Of a stretch of DNA of 64,000 nt, positions 29,968 to 38,591 are shown piece after piece. The notes below the pieces were generated by a model that was given only the letters and a program-made list of their open reading frames with translations, had not been told where the DNA came from and did not search any database. The position numbers and the translations under genes are program-made. Each line of letters starts with the position of its first letter. Position 1 is the stretch's first letter. The DNA comes from an uncultured Oscillospiraceae bacterium (lineage in GTDB: Bacteria; Bacillota; Clostridia; Oscillospirales; Oscillospiraceae), in assembly GCA_947581795.1 (NCBI GenBank), contig CANPVS010000002.1, positions 62,001 to 126,000 on the forward strand, in the 5' to 3' direction.

Positions 29968-30804
29968 ATGCTGATAAGCAAGGAATCGATAACGTCATTT
30001 TGTATGTATTTGCATGAGCGGGAATTCAGTGAGGCGACGGTCAGCAAATACTTACACGATGTAGAGCAGCTGAGATCGTTCTGCGGCGGGAGCGTGGAAG
30101 ATAAGAGCGCGCTCATTACCTTCAAACAGGATCTGCAGAGGCGGGGATATGCTGCCAGCAGCGTCAATTCTATGCTGGCGGCGGTGAACCGGTTTCTGGA
30201 GTTTGCCGGGCACCCGGAGTGGAAGCTGCGCTTTCTGAAGGTACAGCGGACGACATTCTCGGACGGAAAGAGGGAACTGTCACAGCGGGACTATGAAAAA
30301 CTGCTTCAAGCAGCCAAGGCCAGAGGAAACGAACGTCTGGCCATGCTAGTACAGACGATCTGTGCCACAGGCATCCGGGTCAGCGAGGTGCGAGCCATCA
30401 CGGTGGAGAGCCTGCGGCGCGGTCAAGCAGAGATCCGCAACAAGGGACGGATACGAGTGATCCTGATACCCAGAAAGCTGTGCAGGACCCTGGAGAACTA
30501 CTGCAGGAAACGGAGGATCCGCAGCGGTCAGGTATTTGTGACGCGGACCGGTAAGCCACTGGACAGGAGCAACATCTGGAAGAGTATGAAGCGGCTGGCG
30601 GTTCTGGCGAGAGTGGAAGTAGAGAAGGTGTTTCCTCACAACCTGCGGCATCTGTTCGCACGGACGTATTATAAGGCATACAAGGACATCGTTCGTCTGG
30701 CGGACATCCTGGGGCACGCCAGCATCGACACCACCCGTATCTATACAAGCCGCACAGGAACGGAACAGCAGCGGCAGATCGAACGCCTGCCGCTGCTGAT
30801 GTAA
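29968..30804 (+). CDS. Tyrosine recombinase (XerC/D-like), candidate dedicated DNA invertase
   Basis: SAM-like core-binding N-terminus; ATGIRVSEVRAITVE, FPHNLRHLFARTYYK, LADILGHASIDTTRIYT catalytic motifs; ends 17 nt before the inverted repeat. Confidence 0.93.
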   Translation: MLISKESITSFCMYLHEREFSEATVSKYLHDVEQLRSFCGGSVEDKSALITFKQDLQRRGYAASSVNSMLAAVNRFLEFAGHPEWKLRFLKVQRTTFSDGKRELSQRDYEKLLQAAKARGNERLAMLVQTICATGIRVSEVRAITVESLRRGQAEIRNKGRIRVILIPRKLCRTLENYCRKRRIRSGQVFVTRTGKPLDRSNIWKSMKRLAVLARVEVEKVFPHNLRHLFARTYYKAYKDIVRLADILGHASIDTTRIYTSRTGTEQQRQIERLPLLM

Positions 30805-30876
30805 ACAAATAATTGAATCACCACATAATCAGTATTATGTAGTTTAAAGAATGACAACATATCAAATGACTCACAA

Positions 30877-30905
30877 ATTATAGCGAATAGAAGTACTATT
30901 GTCAA
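30877..30905 (-). promoter_or_regulatory. Perfect-consensus sigma70/A promoter inside the invertible segment
   Basis: Minus strand TTGACA (30905-30900) - 17 nt - TATAAT (30882-30877). Confidence 0.92.
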
Positions 30906-31039
30906 CCCTACATACCCCCCCCCGCAGCATCTGGAAGTGACAAATTTGTGCATTTTACCAAGGAAATGAGCACACTGAAACAAGGGTGCTCAAATCGGCT
31001 ATGCCCAGAGTGATAAAGCTTTGTGCATATGCCGACGAG

Positions 31040-31084
31040 CCGGCCCCTCATTTGCCCTCATGGTGAATGAGGGGCCGGTTTTTT
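31040..31084 (+). terminator. Strong rho-independent terminator inside the invertible segment, facing the adhesin
   Basis: CCGGCCCCTCATT / AATGAGGGGCCGG perfect 13-bp stem followed by TTTTTT. Confidence 0.92.
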
Positions 31085-31223
31085 GCATCCTTCAGCGCCA
31101 TCTGTAACTACATAATACTGATTATGTAGTGAAGCAAGGGAGGCGCGGCCCAGTGGTCATTGGGGCGAGAGACTGCGAGGACTGCTTTATTGAAGGCAAT
31201 CAGTTGAGAAAGGGAGACCGAGC

Positions 31224-34200
31224 ATGAAAAAGAGCAGGAAAGCATTTAGGACGCTGGCGCTTGTCTTGTGCCTTGCCGTCGCGCTGGGACTGATCTCCGG
31301 CATGACCTTGAAGGAAAGCGAGACGGGAACGGCTGAGCCTTCCCAGAGCGCCATGCCCCAGGAGGCATCGCCTGAGATGGACGACACGCCGGCCGCCGGT
31401 GATCCACTGGCGGGAGAGCAGACGGAAGACGGCGCGCCCATGGGCGAACCGGAGACTACGAACGAACCGGAAACCTCCGAGGAGCCGGAAATCACCGACG
31501 AACCGGAAGCCACGGACGAGCCGGAGGCCACCGAAGAGCCGGAATCCACCGACGAACCGGTGGCCACCGAAGAGCCGGAATCCACCGACGAACCGGAAAC
31601 CACCGAGGAACCGGAAACCACTGACGAGCCGCAGGTCACCAAGGAGCAGCGCTATGTCTGCACCGGCGACGGCGTGACTGTCAGCGCGGCGGCGGCCCCG
31701 GAAAGCGGCATCCCGGCGGATGCCGAGCTCCACGCGGACAAGGTGGCCGAGGGCACCGACGCCTACACCCAGGCCTATGATGCTCTGTGGCAGACCTTGG
31801 GCCTGACCGAGGGCGACGAGCTGTACTTCCTGCCCTATGACGTGTACTTCACCGCCAACGGCGAGAAGATCGAGCCGGCTGCCGGCCTGGTGACCGTGAG
31901 CATGCAGTTCCCCGTTGACCCCTTCGCGGCTCTGCTGAGCGAGGGGGAGGACGACACGGCGGACGGCTCGCTCTCCCAGCCCGGCATAGACGGCCCCAGC
32001 ATCGATGAACCCGACGCGGGCGAGCCGGAGGCGGCTCCGGAGCGGGTGACGGAACAGTTCATGGTACATATCCTGGACGACGGCGCCGTGGAGAAGTTGG
32101 CCGCGCAGACGGCGGAGGACGGCACGGTGACATTCGCCGTGGGTTCGTTCTCTGTGATGGGCCCTGCCTTGGTACGGCGCACAGTCGGCCAGGAGCAGGA
32201 GGTCTATGTTCCCGTGGCTCCGGAGGGGCTGTCGGGCGCTACCTCGGCGGGGACCATCGAGGCCGCGCTGGAGAATCTGGCCAACGGCGGCGTCATCTGC
32301 CTGACCCAGGACGTGGCCCTGAATGAAGCGGTCATCTACGGCAAGGCCGTGACGGTCAAGTCCTATGGCGGGGAAGCTCATACCGTGACCAAGTCCGGCG
32401 AGGCGGAGAACATGTTCGTCCTCACCAACGGCGCGTCTCTGACGCTGGGGGACGTGACCGTAGACGGCGGGGATAACACCCTTGGCCGGACCGTGACCGC
32501 CGCCGGCGGTTCTACCCTCACCCTGAACACCGGTGCGGCGCTGGTGAACAACAAGTCTTACGGCGCGGTGTATCTGGATGGCTCCATTATTGATATCAAT
32601 GGCGGCGCGGTCAGTGGCAACGCCACGACGACGAATGAGACGACGGTAGCCACGAGAACATATGGAACCGGGACCCGCTTCGCCTATAACGGTGAAAATG
32701 CCGGCAAGCAGGGCCTTGGCGGCGCTGTCCTCATGGTGAACAGTTCCGCCTTTACTATGACCGCCGGCGAGATCAGCGGCAACAGCGCCATCTGCGGCGG
32801 CGGCGTTTACGCTTATGATTCTGCCGTGTCGGTAACCGGCGGTACATTGTCCAATAACAAGGCGGACACATCCACTGCCAATCAGGCCTACGGCGGGGCG
32901 CTCCACGTGGACGGCGCGGCCTCCACTCAGGTCACTATCGGCGGCAGCGCCCAGTTCACGGGCAACAGCGCCCAGCGTGGCGGCGCTTTCAGCACCGGTA
33001 TCGACGCGGATACGGTCGCCCTGACCATAACGGGCGGCTCCTTTACGGGCAACACTGCGACGGCCTATGGGTCCATCGCCTTCATCTCTTCCAAGAACTC
33101 CGCCATCGACATCAGCGGCGCTGTGTTCAGCGGCAACAGCGCGGCCAAAGAGGGCGGCATCTATAAGGCGGCAAACGCTGCGAAGGAGCCGAATGGGAAC
33201 GGCAGATTCACGATCAGCGGCGGGACACAGTTCATCAATAATACTGCGAATAAAGGCCCCTGCGTCTACGTCACAAAGGACAACGCGGATGCCATCAAAG
33301 AATTCCTTGTGGACGGCGTGACCTTCAGCGGCAACAAAGCCACCGACAACGCGGGCGTCATACAGTATAACGTTCCCAACTCCAAGTTCACAGTCAAAAA
33401 CAGCACGTTTGAGAACAACAGCAGCAACAATAACGGCGGCTGCTTCTATGCGGCGGTGGACGCCCAGGGCACGACGTTCACCTTTGAGAGCAGCACCTTC
33501 ACCGGGAACTACGCCAAGAACCAGGGCGGCGTGTGGCGCGGCTTCCCGCCCCAGAGCCAGTTCTTTTTCAATGACTGCACCTTTACCAACAACACAGCTG
33601 AGCTGGGCGACGGCGGCTGCCTCTACTTCCCCGGTGACGGCGAGAACTCCAACATCACCATCGACGGCGGCACCTTCTCCGGCAACACCTCCGGCGCTTC
33701 CGGCGGCGCGTTCCGTGCCAACCTGAACGGCGGCACGGTGACGGTCACCGGCAGCGCGAAGTTCACCGGCAACGTCGCCGATGTGAACGCCGGCGCGTTC
33801 TCCGTCCGCCGGAAGGGCGAGGGCTATTACGGCACGGTGCAGCTCCAGTCCTGCATCGTGGACGGCAACTGGTGCAACAGCGACTACTCCCGGTACACCG
33901 AGGCCGACCTGGAGTCGACCAAGCACTACAACACCGGCGGCATCTATATCGGCGAGAACATCACCTGCTATATGCAGGACGCCCTGATCACCGGCAACTA
34001 CGTCGAGAGCGGCTTCACCGGCTCCACCGTGGGCAGCGGCATCGCCCTGTGCCCCAACGCCCAGGTGTTCCTGTACCCGGAGCACGGGGCCACCATCTAC
34101 GGCAACGGCAGCAGCGGCATGGACATCCTGGCCGTGCCCTATGACTCGGTCATCCATCACGAGACGCCTGCCAAGCTCTACGTCAGCGACACGACCCCCG

Positions 34201-37200
34201 ACGGCCGGGATTACAACTGGACCGACCTGTCCGGCGGCGACGCCCGCACCGGCAGCTATGACTGGACCAACATCCGCAATGGCATCGCCACGGCGGCCCT
34301 CGGCCCCGGCGGCGGCGAGGACAATCTGAATCCCGTGGGCTTCCGGGCCAATATCGACAACGCCGGCATCGCGACCGTGGCGAACGGCCCCAGCGGCGGC
34401 GACTACGCCGTGCAGATCACCAACAACATCGCGACGATCGCTGCGTACGGCGCCGGCGGCGTGATGGTCAACGGCACGGTCGTCGCGGGCAAGTTAGATG
34501 TCAGCGTGCAGAAGAGTGTCATGGTCCAGGGCGTGGGCGTGAGTCAGGCAACGCAGGATAAGTATAAAAAGGAAACGGAGTATAAGTTCCGGCTCAACAT
34601 TATTGATGATGATGACCAAAGCGGCGCTAATCTTAGTAGCTCGCTGAGCCTCACATACAAAGTAGGAGGAAAAGAAAGTACGCTGTCCCTCACCAAGCAG
34701 AAACTTAGTTCCGATAGTGAATATGGGTCATACACAGGCCTCGTCAGCGACGAGTTCTCGGTAACGGGCGAGGGCACGGTGACATTTGACCCAGTCGAGA
34801 AAAGCAAAGTCTGGACAAAGGACGGGGCGGATTATAGGTTCCTGCTGGAGGAGACCACGACCGGCGGAGCTGATATAGTCGGTATCAGCGGCAAGAACGA
34901 GGATATTACAGAGGGTACGACCACCTTCTCCTTCACCGTCACCAACACCTTCCAGTTCGGTTCGCTGAAAGTGAGCAAGACGGTGGCCGCCGGCGGCGAG
35001 CCGGACAAAGAATGGACCTTCAATATCACGCTGACACCGCCCGATGAAGGCGAAGTCAACTTGGAAGGAACTTACCCCTGCACGATCCATAAGGACGATA
35101 CTGATCAGCCCGGCACTGTGACGGTCGATGCTGATGGCGTGGTCACGCTCGATGGCGGTGATATCACCCTTGGGCACGAGGACTACATCACCATCTACGA
35201 GCTGCCCATCGGCACGAAGTACAGCGTGGAAGAGGTCGGGGCCAATACGGGCAACTATACGTCGAGTGCCTCCGAAGGAAAAATAGAGGGAAATATCACA
35301 AATACGGCCACTGTTGAGGCCAAGTTTACGAATACGCCCAGCGGAAACGGAAACCTGAAGGTCTCCAAGACCGTGGCCGGCCCCCAGGGCGACACCACGA
35401 AAGCCTGGGAGTTCGAGATCACGCTGACGAAGGGCGGCGCCGGGGTCAACCAACAGTTCAGTTACGAGGGCACCGTGGAAGAGCATGAGGGAGACAGCCT
35501 GGAAAACGGCCAGATCAGCTTTGATACTGCCGGCAAGGCGAAGGTGTACCTCAAGGACGGCCAGTCCATCACCATCAATGGCATCTCCGCCGGTACGGAA
35601 TACACCGTCACCGAGACCGAGGACAATATGGGCAACTACGGGACGGTTTCCGAAGGCGACACCGGGACCATCATCATGGACCAAAAGGCAGAGGCCGCGT
35701 TCACCAACACCCGCAAGACCGGCGAACTGTCCGTCAGCAAGACGGTGATTGGCCCAGGCGACAACGCGAATAAGGAATTTACCTTCACCGTGACGCTGGA
35801 TGATGCGCCCATCAACGGCACCTTCGGCGACATGCAATTCACCAACGGCGTGGCCACCGTTACCCTCAAGGGCGGCGAGACAAAGACCGCCACCGGTCTG
35901 CCCGCCGGCGTGACCTACACCGTCACCGAGACGACGGACGACAACTATACCACCACCCAGTCCAGCTTCACCGGCGCCATCCCCACCGACGGCACCACCG
36001 CCAAGGCCGAGTTCACCAACACCCGCAAGACCGGCGGCCTGACCGTGAAAAAGACCGTGGACGGCCCCGGCGATAAAAGGAAGAACTGGAACTTCACCGT
36101 GACGCTGGATGACAAGACTATCACCGGTACATTCGGCCAGATGCAGTTCAACAGCGGCGTGGCCACCTTCACCCTCACGGACAACGAGGAGAAGACTGCC
36201 GCCGGCCTGCCCGCCGGCGTGGGTTACACCGTCACCGAGACGGAAGAAAACCATCCCCCCTACGTCACGCAAAAAACAGGCGACAGCGGCACGATCCCAG
36301 CAGATTCAAACGCATCTGCCACGTTCACCAACATATTCAAGACCGGGAACTTGGCGATCACCAAGACCCTGGCAGGCGAACAAGGGGTACTTGATACGGG
36401 GACAGATTGGGAGTTCGAGATCACCCTGAAAGCGCCTGACGGCGTCGAGCTGCAAGACAACGAATACGATTACTCGATCGATCGGACAGGCGGCGCTGGA
36501 CAGGAAACTGGCAAATTGAAGCTCGTTGAAGGAACAGAAGAAAAGAAAACAGCCAAGCTCCAAGATGGTAATAATGTCAAGCTTAAGGGCGGCGAGAAGA
36601 TCACCATCACCGGACTGCCTGCCGGCACGACCTATGAAGTGACCGAGACTAAGGCAAACGAGAACGGTTACCAGATGGATTCCACCGACGCGAAAGGCAC
36701 TATCCCTGTCGATGCCACGGTAACGGCTGCGTTCACCAACACCAAGCCCGCGCCGGACACCGGAAACCTGAAGATCAGCAAGACCGTCACCGGCGCCGGC
36801 GATCCGGCGAAGGAGTGGCACTTCACCGTGACGCTTACGCCTCCTGCCGACGGAACGCTGAGCGATAATTATCCGTACACGGGATCGAAGAATGGCACTC
36901 TCCAATTCACGAAAACGCTGCCAGACGGGCCTTGGGTGTCCGAAAAGTTCACGCTGAAGCACAACGAGAGCATCACCATCACCGGCCTGCCCGCCGGCAC
37001 GACCTATGAAGTGACCGAGGAAGAGGCCAACGCGGACGGCTATGATACCACCGACAGCGGCAATACGTCCGACAAGATCGTGAAAGACACGACCCCCGAG
37101 GTGAAGTTCACCAACTATTTGGCCCCGCCGACTCCGGTCACCGGCGCTCTGCGGGTCACCAAGACCGTCTCTGGCGATCTGGGCGACAAGACGAAGGTCT

Positions 37201-37916
37201 GGACCTTCACCATCACCCTGGCCGATGGTTCGGGCGTGGTCAACGACTCGTTCCCTTACGAGGGCACCGTGACGGATCGAACTGATGACAGTGTGGAAGA
37301 TGGCAAGGTCACCTTCACTGATGGCGAGGCAACGGTGCATCTCACGCACGGTCAGTCCATCACGATCACCGGCCTGCCTGCGGGCGCGACCTATGAGGTG
37401 ACCGAGACCGAAGCCGACACGGACGGCTATACCACCACGTACACCGGCCAGACCGGCGCCATTCCCGCCGACGGCACAGCGGAAGCGAAGGTGGACAATT
37501 ACAAGCCCGCACCCCCTGAGCCCGACGATACGCCGGAGCCCGACGACACCCCGGAGCCCAGCGGTACGCCGGAGCCCAGCAGCTCGCCGGAGCCCAGCGC
37601 CACACCGGAACCCAGCGCCACACCGGAACCCAGCGCCACACCGGAACCCAGCGCCACACCGGAGCCCAGCGCCACACCGTGGCCCAGCACTTCACCGTGG
37701 CCCAGCGGCTCGCCTGGACCCAGCGGCACTCCGGGACCTACCCTGCCGCCGGGGACGACCTCTGAACCGTTCTACACGCCTGTTCCCACCGGGCCTATCG
37801 CGCCCGCTACGGGGGACGGTATATCCCCCATGCCTTGGGCGCTGCTGGCGACCCTATGCGCCACCGGCCTGGTGGCCCTGACGACGCGGCGCAGAAGAAA
37901 GCCGCATGACCGGTAA
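31224..37916 (+). CDS. Giant surface adhesin: signal peptide, acidic Pro-rich repeats, right-handed beta-helix region, seven Cna-B/DUF-type isopeptide-like repeats, C-terminal sorting-like signal
   Basis: Signal peptide-like N-terminus; GNSA/GG beta-helix repeats; seven 'G.L.VSKTV.G...W.F.ITL...YTVTE' repeats; PEPSAT repeats; APATGDG-hydrophobic-RRRRK C-terminus. Confidence 0.9.
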   Translation: MKKSRKAFRTLALVLCLAVALGLISGMTLKESETGTAEPSQSAMPQEASPEMDDTPAAGDPLAGEQTEDGAPMGEPETTNEPETSEEPEITDEPEATDEPEATEEPESTDEPVATEEPESTDEPETTEEPETTDEPQVTKEQRYVCTGDGVTVSAAAAPESGIPADAELHADKVAEGTDAYTQAYDALWQTLGLTEGDELYFLPYDVYFTANGEKIEPAAGLVTVSMQFPVDPFAALLSEGEDDTADGSLSQPGIDGPSIDEPDAGEPEAAPERVTEQFMVHILDDGAVEKLAAQTAEDGTVTFAVGSFSVMGPALVRRTVGQEQEVYVPVAPEGLSGATSAGTIEAALENLANGGVICLTQDVALNEAVIYGKAVTVKSYGGEAHTVTKSGEAENMFVLTNGASLTLGDVTVDGGDNTLGRTVTAAGGSTLTLNTGAALVNNKSYGAVYLDGSIIDINGGAVSGNATTTNETTVATRTYGTGTRFAYNGENAGKQGLGGAVLMVNSSAFTMTAGEISGNSAICGGGVYAYDSAVSVTGGTLSNNKADTSTANQAYGGALHVDGAASTQVTIGGSAQFTGNSAQRGGAFSTGIDADTVALTITGGSFTGNTATAYGSIAFISSKNSAIDISGAVFSGNSAAKEGGIYKAANAAKEPNGNGRFTISGGTQFINNTANKGPCVYVTKDNADAIKEFLVDGVTFSGNKATDNAGVIQYNVPNSKFTVKNSTFENNSSNNNGGCFYAAVDAQGTTFTFESSTFTGNYAKNQGGVWRGFPPQSQFFFNDCTFTNNTAELGDGGCLYFPGDGENSNITIDGGTFSGNTSGASGGAFRANLNGGTVTVTGSAKFTGNVADVNAGAFSVRRKGEGYYGTVQLQSCIVDGNWCNSDYSRYTEADLESTKHYNTGGIYIGENITCYMQDALITGNYVESGFTGSTVGSGIALCPNAQVFLYPEHGATIYGNGSSGMDILAVPYDSVIHHETPAKLYVSDTTPDGRDYNWTDLSGGDARTGSYDWTNIRNGIATAALGPGGGEDNLNPVGFRANIDNAGIATVANGPSGGDYAVQITNNIATIAAYGAGGVMVNGTVVAGKLDVSVQKSVMVQGVGVSQATQDKYKKETEYKFRLNIIDDDDQSGANLSSSLSLTYKVGGKESTLSLTKQKLSSDSEYGSYTGLVSDEFSVTGEGTVTFDPVEKSKVWTKDGADYRFLLEETTTGGADIVGISGKNEDITEGTTTFSFTVTNTFQFGSLKVSKTVAAGGEPDKEWTFNITLTPPDEGEVNLEGTYPCTIHKDDTDQPGTVTVDADGVVTLDGGDITLGHEDYITIYELPIGTKYSVEEVGANTGNYTSSASEGKIEGNITNTATVEAKFTNTPSGNGNLKVSKTVAGPQGDTTKAWEFEITLTKGGAGVNQQFSYEGTVEEHEGDSLENGQISFDTAGKAKVYLKDGQSITINGISAGTEYTVTETEDNMGNYGTVSEGDTGTIIMDQKAEAAFTNTRKTGELSVSKTVIGPGDNANKEFTFTVTLDDAPINGTFGDMQFTNGVATVTLKGGETKTATGLPAGVTYTVTETTDDNYTTTQSSFTGAIPTDGTTAKAEFTNTRKTGGLTVKKTVDGPGDKRKNWNFTVTLDDKTITGTFGQMQFNSGVATFTLTDNEEKTAAGLPAGVGYTVTETEENHPPYVTQKTGDSGTIPADSNASATFTNIFKTGNLAITKTLAGEQGVLDTGTDWEFEITLKAPDGVELQDNEYDYSIDRTGGAGQETGKLKLVEGTEEKKTAKLQDGNNVKLKGGEKITITGLPAGTTYEVTETKANENGYQMDSTDAKGTIPVDATVTAAFTNTKPAPDTGNLKISKTVTGAGDPAKEWHFTVTLTPPADGTLSDNYPYTGSKNGTLQFTKTLPDGPWVSEKFTLKHNESITITGLPAGTTYEVTEEEANADGYDTTDSGNTSDKIVKDTTPEVKFTNYLAPPTPVTGALRVTKTVSGDLGDKTKVWTFTITLADGSGVVNDSFPYEGTVTDRTDDSVEDGKVTFTDGEATVHLTHGQSITITGLPAGATYEVTETEADTDGYTTTYTGQTGAIPADGTAEAKVDNYKPAPPEPDDTPEPDDTPEPSGTPEPSSSPEPSATPEPSATPEPSATPEPSATPEPSATPWPSTSPWPSGSPGPSGTPGPTLPPGTTSEPFYTPVPTGPIAPATGDGISPMPWALLATLCATGLVALTTRRRRKPHDR
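37588..37680 (+). repeat. 18-bp tandem repeat encoding PEPSAT
   Basis: ccgga(a/g)cccagcgccaca repeated about five times. Confidence 0.85.
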
Positions 37917-37923
37917 AGACCCC

Positions 37924-37960
37924 AGAGCCGCAGGAGTTTCTTCTGCGGCTCTATATTTAC
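37924..37960 (+). terminator. Terminator downstream of adhesin
   Basis: AGAGCCGCAG gagtttctt CTGCGGCTCT followed by ATATTT. Confidence 0.75.
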
Positions 37961-37962
37961 CC

Positions 37963-38568
37963 TCATAAAAGCGGACAGTAGAAAAGAAGTCCCCCTGTTG
38001 CAGGAGAATGGCTACAACAGGGGGTAAGGGATATGACCCCGCGATCCTGTAAATGCGGGAGGAGGAAGCGACTGGGAAAGCCAAAAGCAGACATGGGCCC
38101 TGCAAGCCATCCAACAATGCCGGGATAGCTGCAACATGACATGTCAAAGCCGGCAGTGGGGTCATCCGCGCAGGCCTCGTTGACGCCGTTGGCAAAAGGC
38201 GTGCCGGCCAGCTTGTCCCGCTCCAGCCGTGCGACATACGCCTCGCCGTCACGGCCGAGTTTGTCGTTGATCTTCATCCGCTTTTCCATGCGCTTTCGCG
38301 CAGAGGGATCACGTTTAGGCCGGGGAGGAAGATTTGGCAGCACGGCCGCAAAGCGGTCATGGGCCAGGTCGTCAATGCTCAGTTTGAAGAACGCCGCCAG
38401 CCGACGCGCACAGCCGATGCTCATGTTGCGGCGGCCGAGTTCGAACTGGCAGACCTGGTTGGCGCTGAGGCCGACCGCGCTGGCGACGGCCTGCTGGGTC
38501 AAGCCCAGGTAAGTGCGCAGATACCGGGCGAGGCTGAAGGGGTTGGTACGCTTTCTTTTGCGTTTCAT
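37963..38568 (-). pseudogene. HTH (XRE) + truncated DUF3883/NOV-like nuclease-fold protein
   Basis: SLARYLRTYLGLTQQAVASAVGLSANQVCQFELGRR; then KLGRDGEAYVARLERDKL...DDPTAGFDM, where the expected EVK-containing core is absent. Confidence 0.5.
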
Positions 38569-38591
38569 ATCTATACCTTTCTATTCTATCT

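Larger units (their letters stand above)
30821..31129. other. Invertible promoter segment (phase-variation switch), OFF orientation in this assembly
   Basis: Inverted repeats CCACATAATCAGTATTATGTAGTT (30821-30844) and AACTACATAATACTGATTATGTAG (31106-31129), 23/24 complementary, flanking a promoter and a terminator, beside a tyrosine recombinase. Confidence 0.9.

Noticed and set aside
29968-30804. Tyrosine recombinase as the integrase of the island
   Set aside because: The island ends are symmetric around a 2-nt core as for serine integrases, a large serine recombinase is encoded near the right end, and the tyrosine recombinase lies directly beside its own inverted-repeat sites; not fully excluded without experiment
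30741-30983. 80-aa minus-strand ORF spanning the left inverted repeat of the switch
   Set aside because: Crosses the recombination site and would be broken by inversion; no RBS or homologous motif; the promoter explains this AT-rich segment better
31200-34160. 986-aa minus-strand ORF opposite the adhesin
   Set aside because: Composition follows the repetitive adhesin codons; no RBS or domain evidence
37588-37680. Possible CRISPR-like repeat array
   Set aside because: Units are contiguous with no spacers and encode in-frame PEPSAT; no cas genes in window
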